From positions 1 through 54,306 of the forward strand of contig DCHR01000035.1 in the NCBI GenBank assembly GCA_002315375.1: 54,306 nt of DNA, written 5' to 3'. Numbering within the stretch: position 1 is the first letter of the stretch; every line of letters begins with the position of its first letter. Below, piece after piece: positions 1 through 8,440 of this stretch. The DNA comes from Treponema sp. UBA1747. Its GTDB lineage: Bacteria; Spirochaetota; Spirochaetia; Treponematales; Treponemataceae. The position numbers and the translations under genes are program-made. The notes under the pieces were generated by a model, which saw nothing but the letters and a program-made list of their open reading frames with translations, searched no databases and was not told the DNA's origin.

Positions 1-346
1 TAACTTTTACACCGTATTTGTCCAGGACACCGGCCTTGTTCAATTCCATAGACATGTTCAGACCTGTCTGTCCGCCAAGGTTTGGCAGAAGAGCGTCAGG
101 ACGTTCTTTTTCGATAATCTGGCTCAAACGTTCTACGTTCAGTGGTTCAATGTAAGTTGCATCAGCCATAACTGGGTCAGTCATGATTGTTGCAGGGTTT
201 GAGTTTACAAGGACGATTTTGTATCCCTGTTCGCGGAGGGCCTTACAAGCCTGTGTACCCGAATAGTCAAATTCACATGCCTGACCGATAACGATCGGGC
301 CGGAACCGATAATCAGAACTTTGTTGATGTCTGTTCTCTTTGCCAT
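1..346 (-). CDS. carB: Carbamoyl-phosphate synthase large subunit, N-terminal part (cut by window edge)
   Basis: The gene runs off the left edge; only the first 115 residues are visible. CarB makes carbamoyl phosphate from bicarbonate, ammonia (from CarA) and ATP for pyrimidine and arginine synthesis. The start reads MAKRTDINKVLIIGSGPIVI, followed by GQACEFDYSGTQACKALREQ and NSNPATIMTDP, the canonical CarB N-terminal ATP-grasp preATP fold. The ATG at 344-346 is preceded by AAGGGG at good spacing. No carA lies upstream on this strand, so carB starts its own transcript here. A strong intrinsic terminator lies between the likely promoter and this start (see 366-400), suggesting attenuation. Confidence 0.97.
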   Translation of the reverse strand, partial: MAKRTDINKVLIIGSGPIVIGQACEFDYSGTQACKALREQGYKIVLVNSNPATIMTDPVMADATYIEPLNVERLSQIIEKERPDALLPNLGGQTGLNMSMELNKAGVLDKYGVKV

Positions 347-365
347 ATGTGTTACCCCTTAAGAT

Positions 366-400
366 AAAAAAAAACTGAACCCGTAAAAACGAATTCAGTT
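366..400 (-). terminator. Intrinsic terminator in the carB leader (candidate attenuator)
   Basis: On the minus strand, AACTGAATTCG (400-390) pairs with CGGGTTCAGTT (383-373) around a six-base loop, giving 11 pairs of which two are G-U, followed directly by eight or more T. It stands between a plausible promoter (511-539) and the carB ribosome site, so it would stop transcripts before carB unless it is overridden. Confidence 0.75.
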
Positions 401-499
401 GAAATTTACAAAATTAATGGTTAATGAAATAAAAATAGTAGTACACATAAGTGACATTTTTTGGGTATCAATATGTTTTACTACGTCTTTGTATTCCAT
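395..499 (-). other. Possible 34-codon leader ORF ahead of carB
   Basis: An ATG at 499 opens a 34-codon frame on the minus strand (begins MEYKDVVKHI) whose TGA at 395-397 lies inside the 5' arm of the carB leader terminator. There is no clear Shine-Dalgarno sequence, and the predicted transcript start is only about 5 nt upstream of this ATG, so initiation could be leaderless or at a later internal ATG. The arrangement matches E. coli pyrBI, where a ribosome translating the leader keeps the terminator from forming, but translation here is not shown. Confidence 0.25.
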
Positions 500-510
500 A
501 CTGAGACTTA

Positions 511-539
511 ATAATATAGAAAAAACGGGTGAAATTCAA
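511..539 (-). promoter_or_regulatory. Likely sigma-70 promoter for carB
   Basis: TTGAAT (539-534) and TATTAT (516-511) on the minus strand are separated by exactly 17 bp. Transcription would start near 504, giving a leader of about 158 nt that contains the terminator at 366-400. The rest of the 299-bp gap (540-645) is AT-rich and must hold the promoter of the divergent MutS-like gene, but no convincing -35/-10 pair was seen there. Confidence 0.55.
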
Positions 540-645
540 TTAGTTGGGAAGAAATTCTAAGGTTTTCTATTGTTTGCAAAGCCTGTTGAAAAAATGCGTG
601 CAAATATTATTTCCGAAATGACTTATTTATTATTATTTTTTTTAT

Positions 646-2124
646 ATGAAGTTTATCAGTTTATTTTTTAAGCCGTCGAAACTGAATTACAGTAAGGTTC
701 GACTCCATGACACAGTAAATGACCAGCTCTACTCGGTTGATGAGATTACGGCATCGGATCTGCAGCTGGAAGATTTTATTAACCGGTATGACCAATGCAA
801 TACAACCTGCGGTTCTGATCTGTTTTTTCACTGGCTTTATTCCGTAAAAAATCAAAAGGATGTAGAGTCGGTTCAAAAAGACATGCAGACAGTTGCTGAA
901 TCCGGCAAGACAGGAATTGTTTCGGGTATTCTTAAGAAGAATGTTGGCAAGCAGAAAGAGGGGTGTCTTGTAAGGGATCTCTGGAACGGTTTTTCCATTC
1001 AACACATGGTAATAGACAATTTCTATGCTATATATTTTTCGAACCTGATTTTGAATACCGGTTTTTCATTTCTGCTGCCCAAATACATTCTGTTTTTCAT
1101 ACTCAGTTTTATTGTCATTAACTTTGTTCTTTTTGTAATTACCAATAATTATATCTCCCATGTGACAGCTTCTCTCGGTTATTTCTTTTCTTTGTGTAAT
1201 GCCCTCAGAAAGATAGAAAAAAAAGTTTCCCTGAATCTGACAGTTCCTGTTCCTGATTACAAAAAATTCACAAGTCTCAGGTTCTATTCACTTTTCTTTA
1301 AACAAGGAATAGGTGGTCCGTCCTCCGGAGATTTCTTGTCTCTGCTCATTGATTACTTCCGTATTTTCTTTGCCTTTGAACTTTATTCGTTCAAAAAGGT
1401 AGAAAAGTCGGTTTTGAAAAATCAGAATGACATAAGAAATATCTATCTTTATATTGGCTACCTGGACTGTCTTGTAAATAATCTTCATATAATGGAAGAA
1501 TACGGATGTTGTTATTCTGAAATCAGAAATGAAATGAAGATTGATTTTAAGAATCTTCGTCATCCTCTGGTAAAAAACTCTCAGGGACAGTCAAAGTGTA
1601 TAAACAAGAATCTGATTGTTACCGGGCTGAATATGTCCGGTAAAACTACTTTCATGAAGTCTGTGGGAATCAATCAGATTCTTGCCACAAGTTTCGGATT
1701 TTGTTTTGCAGATTCTTTTTCAACTTCCATAAAAGATGTTCTTTCTTCAATCTGTATCAATGATTCTCTGCTGAACGGGAAAAGCCGTTATTATGCAGAA
1801 GCAGAAAGACTGATAAAAACAAAAAAGATTCTGCAGGATCATACCTGTCTTTGTCTGGTAGATGAAATTCTTTCCGGTACAAACTCTGAAGAACGCATTG
1901 AGGGGGCAACCAGAATTCTTGAAGATTTTGCAGTTTATGATTCCATACTGATTGCTGCAACCCATGACCTTCTGATAGCTCAGAATCTTTCAGGTTCTTA
2001 TGAACCTGTTTATTTTGACGGTGAAATAGAAAATGACAGGATTATTTTTGATTATGAAATAAAAGATGGCATTGTTTCGAAGAAAAACGGACTTCTGATT
2101 CTAAAACTTTTGGACAGCAATTAA
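646..2124 (+). CDS. MutS-like ATPase with N-terminal membrane segments
   Basis: A 492-residue protein carrying only the MutS domain V ATPase. Walker A is GLNMSGKTT at about 327-335 and Walker B ends in the Asp-Glu pair at 406-407 (LVDEILSGTNSEER), followed by the conserved ATHD. The middle has two hydrophobic stretches at about residues 126-168, likely membrane helices. The mismatch-recognition domain I with its Phe-X-Glu motif is absent, so it cannot be a classical MutS mismatch sensor. Similar short membrane-linked MutS ATPases are known in Bacteroidetes and spirochaetes without an assigned role. The ATG at 646 has no good Shine-Dalgarno. It is convergent with uvrC, 14 bp apart, with no terminator between. 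The repair link is only by family. Confidence 0.85.
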   Translation: MKFISLFFKPSKLNYSKVRLHDTVNDQLYSVDEITASDLQLEDFINRYDQCNTTCGSDLFFHWLYSVKNQKDVESVQKDMQTVAESGKTGIVSGILKKNVGKQKEGCLVRDLWNGFSIQHMVIDNFYAIYFSNLILNTGFSFLLPKYILFFILSFIVINFVLFVITNNYISHVTASLGYFFSLCNALRKIEKKVSLNLTVPVPDYKKFTSLRFYSLFFKQGIGGPSSGDFLSLLIDYFRIFFAFELYSFKKVEKSVLKNQNDIRNIYLYIGYLDCLVNNLHIMEEYGCCYSEIRNEMKIDFKNLRHPLVKNSQGQSKCINKNLIVTGLNMSGKTTFMKSVGINQILATSFGFCFADSFSTSIKDVLSSICINDSLLNGKSRYYAEAERLIKTKKILQDHTCLCLVDEILSGTNSEERIEGATRILEDFAVYDSILIAATHDLLIAQNLSGSYEPVYFDGEIENDRIIFDYEIKDGIVSKKNGLLILKLLDSN

Positions 2125-2138
2125 CTTGTTCCGGAAAC

Positions 2139-4067
2139 TTAAAGGCCCAGCGCCTCGTCGGCCAGACCTGCAAGGCGGCCGGCTTCTGCTGCCAGTTCCT
2201 TCGTGGTGCCGGCTTTGATAAGAGAAAGCTTCTGTTCTTCTTTCTTTTCGTTTCTCATTTCCAGAAGTTCGTAGGCGAATGCCAGAATGTCTGCTGCGTC
2301 TTCTTCCTTGATTTTGATTGTTTCAGCAATGTCAGCCGGCTTCTGTTTGCACAGATTTTCAAGAGTAGTGTACTTTTTCTGAAGGGTGAGGGCGCGCTTT
2401 TCGCCAACGCCTGGTAATTCAAGGAAAATGGAAACAACATTTTCTTTTGTGCGGAGTCTCTGGTTACGGCTTGTGGCAAAGCGGTGGGTTTCGTCACGGA
2501 CACGCTGCAAAAGGCGGAGTGCATCACTGCGCTTTGGAAGACATATTGGTTCAGATGTGTGAGGCCGCCAGATTTCTTCATCACGCTTTGCAAGACCGGC
2601 GATAGGAATATCCAGTCCCAGAGCTTTTATTACTGCATCAACCGCATTTACCTGACCGATACCACCGTCTATCAAAAGCAGGTCAGGCATGTCGGCGCCT
2701 TCGTTCAGGAGTCTTGTGTAGCGGCGGGTTACGGCTTCGCGCATGGAAGCAAAGTCATCTATTAAACCGTCTGTGGTTTTAAGGCGGAAGTAACGGTAAT
2801 TTTTTTTGTCGGGATTTCCGTTGTAAAAGCTGATAAGGGAAGCAACAGGCCATTTACCGCCGATATGGGCAATATCAAAACCTTCAATGCGGATCGGGAG
2901 CCGGTCCAGGTGGAGCCGGTCTTTCAGTTCTTCCATGGCAGGTGTGTCACCCCGTTCCCGCAGGCGGCGGATAATATCTTCATGGGCATTCTGGGTTGCC
3001 ATCTGAATGGCCGCTTTATGCCGCGGGGCAGAAGGAATATCATCTGTAACCAGGACAATCTGAGAATCAACGCCATAAGTTTCGTGAAGCCAGCAGTTTG
3101 TTTCCGGAAGCATTGCGCTTGTACTTACATAAATAAAAGGCGGAATCTGGTCCGGACTGTTGTAATAAACGTTCATGAACTCGGAAATCAGTTCATCATC
3201 TTCATTAAGGCTGATTTCACGGAAGTTGTTGCGGCCCAGAAGTTTCCCGCTCCTGATTTTAAGGACTGTAAAGCTTACAAGTTCACCTTCGCGCCAGTAA
3301 GCCAGGTAATCAGCATCATTTTCATCAAAGCTTTCTACTATATTCTGATTATGGAGCACGTTCAGGGCATTGATTCCGTCCCTCAAACGGGCTGCTTTTT
3401 CAAAGTTCAGTTCATCTGCGGCGGCCCGCATTTCGGTTTTAAGCCGTTCTACTGCAGCATCATCTTTTCCCTCAAGTAGGGATATTATTTCGCCGAAATA
3501 TTCAGTGTAGGACTCTTTTGAAATTTTTTTACAGCACGGTGCCTTGCACTGTCCCATGTGGTAATACAAACATGGTGAAGTTCTGCTTTTGAAGGTTCTG
3601 CACCTGCGCAAAGGGTAAAGCTTGAAAATGGTTTCAAGAAATGTATCCAGCGCGTAAACGTCGGGAAAAGGTCCGTAGTACTGGGAGCCGTCATGATGAA
3701 TGGTTCTTGTGCGGTAAATCTTCGGAAATTCTTCGTTGGTTATACGGATTACAGGATAGCTTTTTCCGTCTTTAAGACAGATGTTGTAGCGGGGGCTGTA
3801 TTTCTTGATTAAGTTATTTTCAAGAATCAGTGCTTCGTACTCATTTGCGGTAACAATGTATTCAATGCTAACGGCATTGGCAATAAGCAGCTGGGTTTTT
3901 ATGTTTTTCTGACCTGAAAAATATGAAGACAAACGGTTTTTCAGCACTTTTGCCTTGCCGACATAAATGACGGTTCCTTCGGCATTGCGCCAGAGGTAAA
4001 CGCCTGCAGAATGGGGGGCTTTCAGAGCTGTTTCGTGTAACTGTTCGCGAATAGTTTTGTCAGACAT
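2139..4067 (-). CDS. uvrC: Excinuclease ABC subunit C
   Basis: UvrC makes both incisions around a lesion in nucleotide excision repair, loaded by UvrB. The 642 residues are close to the usual 600-620. In order: GIY-YIG nuclease (GVY at 22-24, YVG at 35-37), the cysteine-rich cluster CRTFKSRTSPCLYYHMGQCK near 155-175, the UvrB-binding UVR helix pair around 205-240, the RNase H-like C-terminal nuclease with LLIDGGIGQVNA, and a helix-hairpin-helix ending around GVGEKRALTLQKKY. All catalytic landmarks are present. The start at 4065-4067 lies only 7 bp from the divergent ATG of the LamG gene. An extended -10 (TGATATAAT, reverse of 4082-4090) places its promoter inside that gene's first codons. Confidence 0.97.
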   Translation of the reverse strand: MSDKTIREQLHETALKAPHSAGVYLWRNAEGTVIYVGKAKVLKNRLSSYFSGQKNIKTQLLIANAVSIEYIVTANEYEALILENNLIKKYSPRYNICLKDGKSYPVIRITNEEFPKIYRTRTIHHDGSQYYGPFPDVYALDTFLETIFKLYPLRRCRTFKSRTSPCLYYHMGQCKAPCCKKISKESYTEYFGEIISLLEGKDDAAVERLKTEMRAAADELNFEKAARLRDGINALNVLHNQNIVESFDENDADYLAYWREGELVSFTVLKIRSGKLLGRNNFREISLNEDDELISEFMNVYYNSPDQIPPFIYVSTSAMLPETNCWLHETYGVDSQIVLVTDDIPSAPRHKAAIQMATQNAHEDIIRRLRERGDTPAMEELKDRLHLDRLPIRIEGFDIAHIGGKWPVASLISFYNGNPDKKNYRYFRLKTTDGLIDDFASMREAVTRRYTRLLNEGADMPDLLLIDGGIGQVNAVDAVIKALGLDIPIAGLAKRDEEIWRPHTSEPICLPKRSDALRLLQRVRDETHRFATSRNQRLRTKENVVSIFLELPGVGEKRALTLQKKYTTLENLCKQKPADIAETIKIKEEDAADILAFAYELLEMRNEKKEEQKLSLIKAGTTKELAAEAGRLAGLADEALGL

Positions 4068-4074
4068 AGGGATT

Positions 4075-5586
4075 ATGAGAAATTATATCAGAAAATCTGT
4101 AATTATGTTCGCAATCATGGGGATGATTGGCGGAACTCTTTTTTCGAAGGAACTGATTCTTGGCGGAAAAAAAGGCTGGCCTCAACTTGAAGTGACCAAT
4201 AACGTCACAAATGGTGAAGGTCGATTCGGTTATGAAAGTATGGAACTTTCAACTAACGCCTGTGAGGCTGATTTTGCAACAGATTTAATCGTGAATTTTG
4301 AAAATGCTGAGAACCCTGTCAGTTACGGCAACTACTTAATAGAAAAAAATAAACTTCAGCGCGTAAGTTCAACAGAACTGGGCAAAGGTGCGGGATTAAG
4401 CCGCGATAATGGTGGAATTACACTGACTGGAAAACCGGGAACCTTTTTTGGAACAGAAGGACTGAATGGTTCTTTTACAATTGAATTCTGGTTGAATCCG
4501 GCTCTTGCCGAAAACGGAGAGGAAATTTTCCAGTGGCATTCTTCCAGAACAATCGACAGTCACATTATTTATCAGATGATTTCGGTGGATTTCGAAGGCG
4601 GAAAACTCATCTGGAAGTTCTCGAATATCTTTGACAATTTTTATGCAGGAAACAGCGATCTGTCTTTAAAGGGCGTTACAACAATTATTCCAAATACCTG
4701 GAGCAAACATGTTCTGAGTTATGATGCTGAAACAGGGTTGCTGGAATACCTGGTAAACGGCTATGTAGAAGATTTGAAATACATTACATCAACTGGACAC
4801 GAGGGAGGAGATATTTCTCTGGTTCTTCTTGGGGTTCCTGCAAGTTTTGATCTTTGCGGCAAGTACACAGGAAAAATCGATGATTTCAGAATTACAAAGG
4901 CTCCTTATGAACTTTCAGGATTTCAGAGTGCAGAAAATGCCGGATCAATTGAGCATGCAAAATATGTCAGAACCGGCGGATATTTCAGAAGTCGTCCTCT
5001 TATGACAAGTGCAGGTTCAGTTCTGAATTCTATTGATGTAGAATATTACACACCGAAGGAGACAGCCGTTAATTTTTATGTTCGTTCAGGGGACAATCGT
5101 TATAACTGGACTGAAACATATCCTGAATGGAAAAGTGTTGAACCCGGTGAAGAACTGACTGGTGTTTCGGGGCTTTTCTTCCAGGTAGCCGCCGAACTTT
5201 TCCCTGACGGGGACGGATGTCATACTCCGAATGTAACAGAAATAAAATTGAACTACACAGAACTTCCTCTTCCGCTTCCTCCATTCAGTGTAAGTGCTGT
5301 TGCAGGAGATGGATCAGTAACTTTAAAATGGAATTATTCGGTAGATGAAACTGCCGGCGGATACTATGTTTTCTATGGAAACCGCTCCGGTGAATATCTT
5401 GGCAGAATTGCTGTAGAAGGCAGCTCTCCAATTAATGTAGGAAATACAACAAGCATCACATTAACAGGACTTGAAAATGGAACCATTTATTATTTTGCGG
5501 TCGCCACCTGGTCACGTGTTAATGAAAATGTAATCGGTGAGTTATCAAAGGAAGTTTTCGCACGACCTAAAAAAACACTCAGATAA
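4075..5586 (+). CDS. Secreted LamG-like and fibronectin type III protein
   Basis: A 503-residue protein starting MRNYIRKSVIMFAIMGMIGG, a signal peptide ending near FSKE, so periplasmic or surface-exposed. A concanavalin/LamG-type beta-sandwich spans about 112-265 (NGSFTIEFWLNPAL through GKIDDFRITK). A fibronectin type III module fills about 401-495 (VSAVAGDGSVTLKWNY ... SITLTGLENGTIYYFAVATW). Such proteins bind glycans or proteins; no catalytic residues are evident. I chose ATG 4075 because AGGGATT precedes it and the signal peptide begins there; a TTG at 4057 would overlap uvrC. The next gene follows 25 bp downstream with no terminator, so both are probably cotranscribed. Confidence 0.75.
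   Translation: MRNYIRKSVIMFAIMGMIGGTLFSKELILGGKKGWPQLEVTNNVTNGEGRFGYESMELSTNACEADFATDLIVNFENAENPVSYGNYLIEKNKLQRVSSTELGKGAGLSRDNGGITLTGKPGTFFGTEGLNGSFTIEFWLNPALAENGEEIFQWHSSRTIDSHIIYQMISVDFEGGKLIWKFSNIFDNFYAGNSDLSLKGVTTIIPNTWSKHVLSYDAETGLLEYLVNGYVEDLKYITSTGHEGGDISLVLLGVPASFDLCGKYTGKIDDFRITKAPYELSGFQSAENAGSIEHAKYVRTGGYFRSRPLMTSAGSVLNSIDVEYYTPKETAVNFYVRSGDNRYNWTETYPEWKSVEPGEELTGVSGLFFQVAAELFPDGDGCHTPNVTEIKLNYTELPLPLPPFSVSAVAGDGSVTLKWNYSVDETAGGYYVFYGNRSGEYLGRIAVEGSSPINVGNTTSITLTGLENGTIYYFAVATWSRVNENVIGELSKEVFARPKKTLR
4082..4090 (-). promoter_or_regulatory. Extended -10 element for uvrC inside the divergent gene
   Basis: The minus strand reads TGATATAAT, a perfect extended -10, 15 nt upstream of the uvrC start codon. 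It lies within codons 3-6 of the LamG gene on the other strand. No clear -35 was found, as is normal for extended -10 promoters. The uvrC 5' leader would be under 10 nt. Confidence 0.5.
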
Positions 5587-5611
5587 AATTGGAAAAGAAA
5601 GGAATAGAGTT

Positions 5612-8392
5612 ATGGATAAATTAATTTTACAGCGTGCACAAAGTGCAATGCTTTCCAGAGATTATGGGCTTGCAGCCAGACTTTACAAAACGTTGCTGAA
5701 AGTCGAACCAGATAATGCTGATCTCCTTAATGCACTTGGAAGTCTTTACGTGAAAAGCGGGGAAGATGAAAAGGCAATTCCATATTATGAGAGTATTCTG
5801 ACTTTTTCGCCTCACGATGTTTTTGCTATGAACAGTCTTGGTGGAATTTACCGCCGCCTGAAGCAGTACGAAAAGGGTGTTGAAATTCTTGAACGGGCCC
5901 TGGAAGAAAATAAAAAGACCGCAATGGTAAACTACACTCTGGGCTTTATTTATAAAGACATGGGGAACTGGGATGATGCAATTGATTGTTTTGAAAATGT
6001 TGTTGCAGAAAATCCTTCTGATGTTCTGGCATTCAATCATTTAGGCTTTATTTATGCAGAAAAGAAAAATTACCCTAAAGCTGTTCAGGCCTACCGTCGC
6101 GGTTTGCAGACTGATCCGAATCATCCGATTCTGCATTTCAACCTGGGACATGCTTATGAAGCAGAAAGAAATTATGCAGAGGCTGTAAATAATTATGAAC
6201 TGGCACTTAAAGCAAAGCCGGGCTGGATTGATGCAATTCGTGATGGCGTTAAGCTCCTTCTGAAATTGCAGAATACAAAGCGTGCAATGGCTATTGTCCA
6301 GAAATCTGTTCAGCTCTATCCTTCAAACCCTGAACTGATTTTCCTTGCCGGAAACGTTCAGCTGAAACGTTATGATTTTGAACTGGCTCAGACGTGTTTT
6401 GAAAAAGCCGACCGTCTGAAACCAAACGATCCGGATACTCTTCTGAAAATGGCAGAAAGTCTTGAAAAACAGTTCCAGCCAGGAGATGCAGCAAACTGGG
6501 CAAAAGAAGCCCGCGTTCTGGGATTTGCAGATAACTGTCAGAAAAAAAGATACGTGCATATTATGCTTTCAGCCGAAGAAATGGAAAGAGCAAAAGTAAT
6601 ACTTGGAGAATTGATGCTTGATTCTCCAAGCGATGTTGGTGTTCTGGATGCATGGGCACAGTACCACATTATGAAAGGTGATGAAAACGGAAAGAATGAA
6701 ATGTTTGCACGTATTTCAGAAATGAACCCGCGTTACCGACATCATTATCTTGAATCATCACGCCGTTACTGTCAGGTAAAAAAATATCCGGAAGCTCTGG
6801 AATATGCAGAGAAGTACATTGAACTGGCTCCGTTGAATCCGGCAGGTTACAACATCAAGGGACGTATCCTGGAAAAAATGAACCGCCTTGAAGAGGCTGT
6901 AAAAACTTTCAAAATAGCTGCAAACTTGAAATACGAAGATGTATTTGCAAAGAAGGAATTAAAGCGTCTGGGACATGCCTGGAATGAAAACCTTCAGAGT
7001 GATGTTTCTTCGTATATTGCACAGCTGAATGAAAAGGAAAAAGAAGAAGAAGCAAAGAGAATCATTGCTGAAGAACAGGCTGCTGCTGAACTTGAAGAGC
7101 AGATGATTGAAAACGAAGTAAATAATTTCGACTTTGCTGCAATGGGTGATACAGTAAAACCTGATGTTCCTTCATTGTCAGATTCTGTTCCTCTGCTTGC
7201 AGAGCTTTCAGAGGATGAAGGCTTTTCAAGTCTGGATGAAATTGATGAAGATACAGACCGCATGATGGAAAATGAAAAGGAAGCCAAAGAGGATGCCCTT
7301 TCGGAAATCATGTCTTCCAAACAGAAGAAAAAAGAACAGGAAGAAACAGAAATAAATCCTGATGAATTCATCCCTGGATGGGACGAACCTCCTCGTCCTC
7401 CAAGATCGGGAAATCCTTTGGGAAAAACAGAATCTGTTGATCCTGATGATTTCCTGTATGACTACACATCTGATGATGCAATGGATATGCTTCGGGAAGA
7501 TGCAAATGAACCGCGCATGGATCCGAGACTTGTAGATAAAATTGATGATGCAGTAGAAAAGCTTGAAGAAGCAGTTTCTGATGCTACCGAAAAAGCCGAA
7601 GAAGCAATGCGAAAGGCCGAGGAAGCAGCAAATAAACTGAACGGCACAGATTTTGACGGTTTTGATGATGAATCTGATTTGTTTGGTGAAGACAACGATT
7701 CATTCCCGTCTGAGTCAGTCAGCGGAGAACCTGAATTCAGTTTTGAAGAACCTGGAATGGGTTCCGGTCAGAATAGAGCAGGGGGAAGAGGTGCTTCTTC
7801 AAACCGCAGATCATCGCCTGTACATTTACCGGAAGGGTTTGATGAACCGGAATTTGACGCACCGTTTGAAATGAAGGATCCTTTTGACAATCCTGTTACA
7901 CCTGATACTGTCGATGCCGGCCTGCCTCCGCTCAGCTCAGAAAAGTTCAGTAGAAGAACAGAAGACGCTTTCAATGATGCAAAGAAATTCCTTCCGAATA
8001 TTGTGAAGATTATTGAAGATGAAGATATTCCTGAACAGTACAAAAAAGAACTGGGATTGTTCTCAAAACTTCGTTCTCTCAGTGATTATCTTCCTCCTGA
8101 AAAGAAAGAGGAATTTCTGGCAAGCAAAACCCGTATGCTTATGGATTATGTAATCGGAAAATTAAGCGGAAAACCTGGACTTGTAAAAACGGTTGAGAAT
8201 CTTCTTAAATCAGGAATACTTGATACAGACACAAGTTATTCCCAGATTCAGACTGAAGCTGCAGAACTGACAGGAAATGATCTGGCAAAAAAAGTTATTC
8301 TGGATCTGGAAAAACTTACAGAAGGACTTGAAGACCAGGGGCTTGCAAAGGCACTTAATGACAGTGCTGATGAAGTTCTGGGAAAATTATAA
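5612..8392 (+). CDS. Large TPR repeat protein with acidic C-terminal half
   Basis: A 926-residue cytosolic-looking protein without signal peptide. Residues 1-470 are consecutive tetratricopeptide repeats (patterns like DWDDAIDCFENVVAENPSD and NYAEAVNNYELALKAKPG), a protein-binding solenoid. Residues 490-780 are very acidic and low-complexity, with an Ala/Glu/Lys helix at about 641-675 that should be coiled coil. A last helical region (770-926) looks folded. The start is ATG 5612, preceded by AGAAAGGAAT. The same frame is open 25 codons further upstream, but that stretch overlaps the preceding gene. T. pallidum encodes TPR proteins of this general kind, whose roles are scaffolding or secretion-related. 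It follows the LamG gene in one transcript and ends in a strong terminator. Confidence 0.8.
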   Translation: MDKLILQRAQSAMLSRDYGLAARLYKTLLKVEPDNADLLNALGSLYVKSGEDEKAIPYYESILTFSPHDVFAMNSLGGIYRRLKQYEKGVEILERALEENKKTAMVNYTLGFIYKDMGNWDDAIDCFENVVAENPSDVLAFNHLGFIYAEKKNYPKAVQAYRRGLQTDPNHPILHFNLGHAYEAERNYAEAVNNYELALKAKPGWIDAIRDGVKLLLKLQNTKRAMAIVQKSVQLYPSNPELIFLAGNVQLKRYDFELAQTCFEKADRLKPNDPDTLLKMAESLEKQFQPGDAANWAKEARVLGFADNCQKKRYVHIMLSAEEMERAKVILGELMLDSPSDVGVLDAWAQYHIMKGDENGKNEMFARISEMNPRYRHHYLESSRRYCQVKKYPEALEYAEKYIELAPLNPAGYNIKGRILEKMNRLEEAVKTFKIAANLKYEDVFAKKELKRLGHAWNENLQSDVSSYIAQLNEKEKEEEAKRIIAEEQAAAELEEQMIENEVNNFDFAAMGDTVKPDVPSLSDSVPLLAELSEDEGFSSLDEIDEDTDRMMENEKEAKEDALSEIMSSKQKKKEQEETEINPDEFIPGWDEPPRPPRSGNPLGKTESVDPDDFLYDYTSDDAMDMLREDANEPRMDPRLVDKIDDAVEKLEEAVSDATEKAEEAMRKAEEAANKLNGTDFDGFDDESDLFGEDNDSFPSESVSGEPEFSFEEPGMGSGQNRAGGRGASSNRRSSPVHLPEGFDEPEFDAPFEMKDPFDNPVTPDTVDAGLPPLSSEKFSRRTEDAFNDAKKFLPNIVKIIEDEDIPEQYKKELGLFSKLRSLSDYLPPEKKEEFLASKTRMLMDYVIGKLSGKPGLVKTVENLLKSGILDTDTSYSQIQTEAAELTGNDLAKKVILDLEKLTEGLEDQGLAKALNDSADEVLGKL

Positions 8393-8401
8393 ATCCGGCA
8401 T

Positions 8402-8440
8402 AAAAAAAGCTTTGCAGTAAATACTGCAAAGCTTTTTTTT
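8402..8440. terminator. Bidirectional intrinsic terminator
   Basis: An 18-bp perfect inverted repeat, with core arms AGCTTTGCAGTA and TACTGCAAAGCT, a 2-nt centre, and A/T tracts on both sides. It serves the TPR gene on the plus strand and the aminopeptidase gene on the minus strand, whose stop codon (8439-8441) lies at its edge. Confidence 0.92.

Noticed and set aside
2865..3479. A 204-codon open frame on the plus strand inside uvrC
   Set aside because: UvrC on the other strand is unmistakable and the antisense product has no recognisable motifs or ribosome site.
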